Below, piece by piece: positions 5,328 to 7,076 of a stretch of 7,076 nucleotides of DNA; the first letter of the stretch is position 1, and every line of letters begins with the position of its first letter. The DNA comes from Pseudomonadota bacterium (GTDB lineage: Bacteria; Pseudomonadota; Alphaproteobacteria; Rhizobiales; Rhizobiaceae). Both the position numbers and the translations under genes were made by a program. The notes beneath the pieces are model-generated. The model had not been told where the DNA came from. It searched no databases and worked only from the letters and a program-made list of their open reading frames with translations. Location of the stretch: NCBI GenBank assembly GCA_023428515.1, contig JAEYXI010000308.1:1-7076 (forward strand), written 5' to 3'.

Positions 5328-7076
5328 ATGACTGTAAAGGGTGCGGTGAGTACGAGAAGGCTTTTTGCGGGACGCAGCGCGCGCATCCTGCTCTGCGCCT
5401 TGTTGTCCAGCACCGCTGCGCTGACGCACACGCCGACCGCCAGCGCCTTTGAGCTCTTCGGTTTCAAGCTTTTCGGCTCGGACGAGGAAGACGAGGATAT
5501 CGTCGACCCGTTGCACTACACCGTGACGTTGAGCGTCGAAGGTGGCGACGAGAATCTCAAGGAGACGCTCGACAAGGCCTCTTCCCTTGTCCAGGAGGTG
5601 GAGCGCCCGGTTTCAGGATCGCTCGGCCTCCAGGCGAAAGCCCGCTCCGACCGCGAGCAACTGGTGGCCGCGCTCTATGCCCAGGCCCGCTACGACGGCG
5701 TCGTCAACATATCGATCCAGGGACAGCCGCTGGATGAAGTGGCGCCCGACGCGGATTTCGGCGCGGGGCCGGTCCCCGTCACCATCACCATCGACCCCGG
5801 CGCGGTCTTCACGCTGGGCGACATAAGGCTCAAAGGCGACGCCGCGGATCTGAACCCGGCCGACTTCGGCCTGCTGCCTGGCGGCAATGCAGGCTCGACC
5901 GCCATTCTCAGGGCCGAAGCCGAGATCGTGCGGCGGCTCAAGGAGGGAGGGCGGCCGCTTGCCGCGGTCACCGGCCGCGACATCGTCGCGGATCACGACA
6001 CGGCGACGCTCGACGTGACGCTCGCGGTCGAGGCCGGCCCTGTCGCGGGCTACGGTCCGACGACCGTCTCCGGTACCGAAACCATGGACCCCGGCTTCAC
6101 CGCCTATGTCGCCGGCCTCAAGGAAGGCCGGCAGTATTCGCCCCGGGAGATCGAGGAAGCACGCGAGCGGTTGCTGGCGCTCGGCGTCTTTTCCACCGTC
6201 ATCGTCAGGGAAGGAGAAAAGCTCGACGCCAACGGCCAGATCCCCATCGCCGTCGAGGTCAGCGAGCGCAAGCTGCGCTATTACGGCGTGGGCGCGACCT
6301 TCTCCAGCACTGAGGGGCTGGGCGTTGAAGGCTATTGGGGCCATCGCAACCTGTTCGGGCGCGGTGAGACGCTGCGCATCGAAGGCTCGATCGGCCGCAT
6401 CGGCGATGACGACGTCTCCGATGTCAGCAAGCTGAACTACAACGCCGCCATCTTGTTCGAGAAACCCGCAGTCATCGGGCCCGATTCGAAGTTCTTCTCC
6501 CGCTTCCGCACCGTCTATGAGCACCCGGACGCCTATGACCGGTTCTCGACCGAGATCGCGGCGGGCCTGTCCTATCAGTTCACCAGGGAGCAGAGCGCTT
6601 CGGTCGAGGCCTCGCTGGAATATGAAGACGTCACCGACTTCTTCCATCCCGACGGTCAGCGCCATCTTATCGCCAGCTTGCCCACGCAATATGTCTTCGA
6701 CAATCGCGACGACAAGCTCGACCCGAAGCGCGGGTTCCGGGCGCTGGCCTTCGCGGAGCCCGCCCATGACTTCCTCACCGGAGCGACCTTCGTGAAGCTT
6801 CGCGGCGAACTCTCCGCCTACAGGGCGATCGACGACGCCCAGCGCTTCGTCGTGGCCGGTCGCGTGGCGACAGGCTCGATCTTCGGCGCATCGCTCGAGG
6901 AAATACCGGCCGACCGGCGCTTCTATGCCGGCGGCGGCGGATCGGTGCGCGGCTACGAGTATCAAGGCATCGGCCCGAAGGACCCGGAGGGCAACCCGAT
7001 CGGCGGTCGCTCCTACATGGAACTGTCCACCGAATTGCGCATACAGGTCACCGAGACGATCGGCATCGTGCCTTTC
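5328..7076 (+). CDS. tamA: Outer-membrane translocation and assembly module protein TamA (Omp85/BamA superfamily), C-terminus cut by window edge
   Basis: Seen: 583 codons open to the window edge, starting at ATG 5328 (alternative ATG 5310). A basic N-terminus (RRLFAGRSAR) and hydrophobic core (residues 20-32) give a Sec signal peptide, probably cut after ASA at residue 40. Next comes an acidic linker (SDEEDEDIVD, 51-60). Three POTRA-like domains follow at about 62-140, 148-236 (PGAVFTLGDIRLKG) and 239-315 (LKEGRQYSPREIEEARERLL then LGVFSTV, the classic POTRA helix-strand pattern). The beta-barrel begins near residue 316 (YYGVGATFSSTEGLGVEGYW, then HRNLFGRGE) and includes RRFYAGGGGSVRGYEYQG, with the conserved Omp85 motif R541-G542-Y543. 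Family knowledge: TamA in the outer membrane works with inner-membrane TamB in inserting some outer-membrane proteins and in envelope homeostasis. Perhaps 50-70 residues are missing. Three POTRAs rather than five, plus the short length, argue for TamA over BamA. Confidence 0.93.
   Translation, partial: MTVKGAVSTRRLFAGRSARILLCALLSSTAALTHTPTASAFELFGFKLFGSDEEDEDIVDPLHYTVTLSVEGGDENLKETLDKASSLVQEVERPVSGSLGLQAKARSDREQLVAALYAQARYDGVVNISIQGQPLDEVAPDADFGAGPVPVTITIDPGAVFTLGDIRLKGDAADLNPADFGLLPGGNAGSTAILRAEAEIVRRLKEGGRPLAAVTGRDIVADHDTATLDVTLAVEAGPVAGYGPTTVSGTETMDPGFTAYVAGLKEGRQYSPREIEEARERLLALGVFSTVIVREGEKLDANGQIPIAVEVSERKLRYYGVGATFSSTEGLGVEGYWGHRNLFGRGETLRIEGSIGRIGDDDVSDVSKLNYNAAILFEKPAVIGPDSKFFSRFRTVYEHPDAYDRFSTEIAAGLSYQFTREQSASVEASLEYEDVTDFFHPDGQRHLIASLPTQYVFDNRDDKLDPKRGFRALAFAEPAHDFLTGATFVKLRGELSAYRAIDDAQRFVVAGRVATGSIFGASLEEIPADRRFYAGGGGSVRGYEYQGIGPKDPEGNPIGGRSYMELSTELRIQVTETIGIVPF

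Noticed and set aside
5391..5399. Cysteine in the TamA signal peptide (LLC, near residue 23) as a possible lipoprotein site
   Set aside because: It lies inside the hydrophobic core and lacks the lipobox pattern. A normal signal peptidase I site (ASA at residues 38-40) follows.
5613..6965. Minus-strand open frame of 450 codons antisense to tamA
   Set aside because: The same GC-bias effect. The plus strand here encodes POTRA domains and the RGY-containing barrel, and the antisense product has no believable fold or family.
5328..7076. BamA rather than TamA
   Set aside because: Only three POTRA-like domains fit between the signal peptide and the barrel, and total length is about 640 residues at most. 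BamA has five POTRA domains and about 800 residues.

Overview
The window looks like a chromosomal segment of a GC-rich alphaproteobacterium, most likely a member of the Rhizobiales (Mesorhizobium/Phyllobacteriaceae-like). This rests on the strong G/C preference at third codon positions, the style of the two proteins, and the rhizobial-type architecture of the large protein. The genus is an inference from memory of families, not a database result.

Layout: two long genes run outward from a shared intergenic region of about 265 bp. Positions 1-5062 (minus strand) hold one uninterrupted reading frame for a bacterial alpha-2-macroglobulin. In order it has a cleavable Sec signal peptide, a four-cysteine PAN/apple-like module, a helical repeat-like region, the macroglobulin domain series, a Gly-rich candidate bait segment and an intact CAEQ thioester site. 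Its C-terminus (perhaps 150 residues) lies beyond position 1. Positions 5328-7076 (plus strand) hold the first 583 codons of a TamA/Omp85-family outer-membrane protein. It has a signal peptide, three POTRA-like domains, a beta-barrel and the RGY motif, and its last strands lie beyond position 7076. The intergenic region carries two short dyad-symmetric sequences and an AT-rich stretch next to tamA.

How they fit together: both products act in the cell envelope. TamA, with its inner-membrane partner TamB, takes part in outer-membrane protein insertion and envelope homeostasis. The thioester-type bacterial alpha-2-macroglobulin is thought to trap proteases that breach the outer membrane, usually together with penicillin-binding protein 1C. 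TamB and PbpC would be expected just outside the right and left edges, but neither is in view. The divergent arrangement could allow shared control, which the sequence alone does not prove.

I found no RNA genes, mobile elements, CRISPR arrays, terminators or signs of recent transfer. I do not see evidence for a wholly new system. The most unusual points are the PAN-fused, non-lipidated macroglobulin, the shared intergenic region with its dyads, and an awkwardly placed Shine-Dalgarno sequence at tamA.
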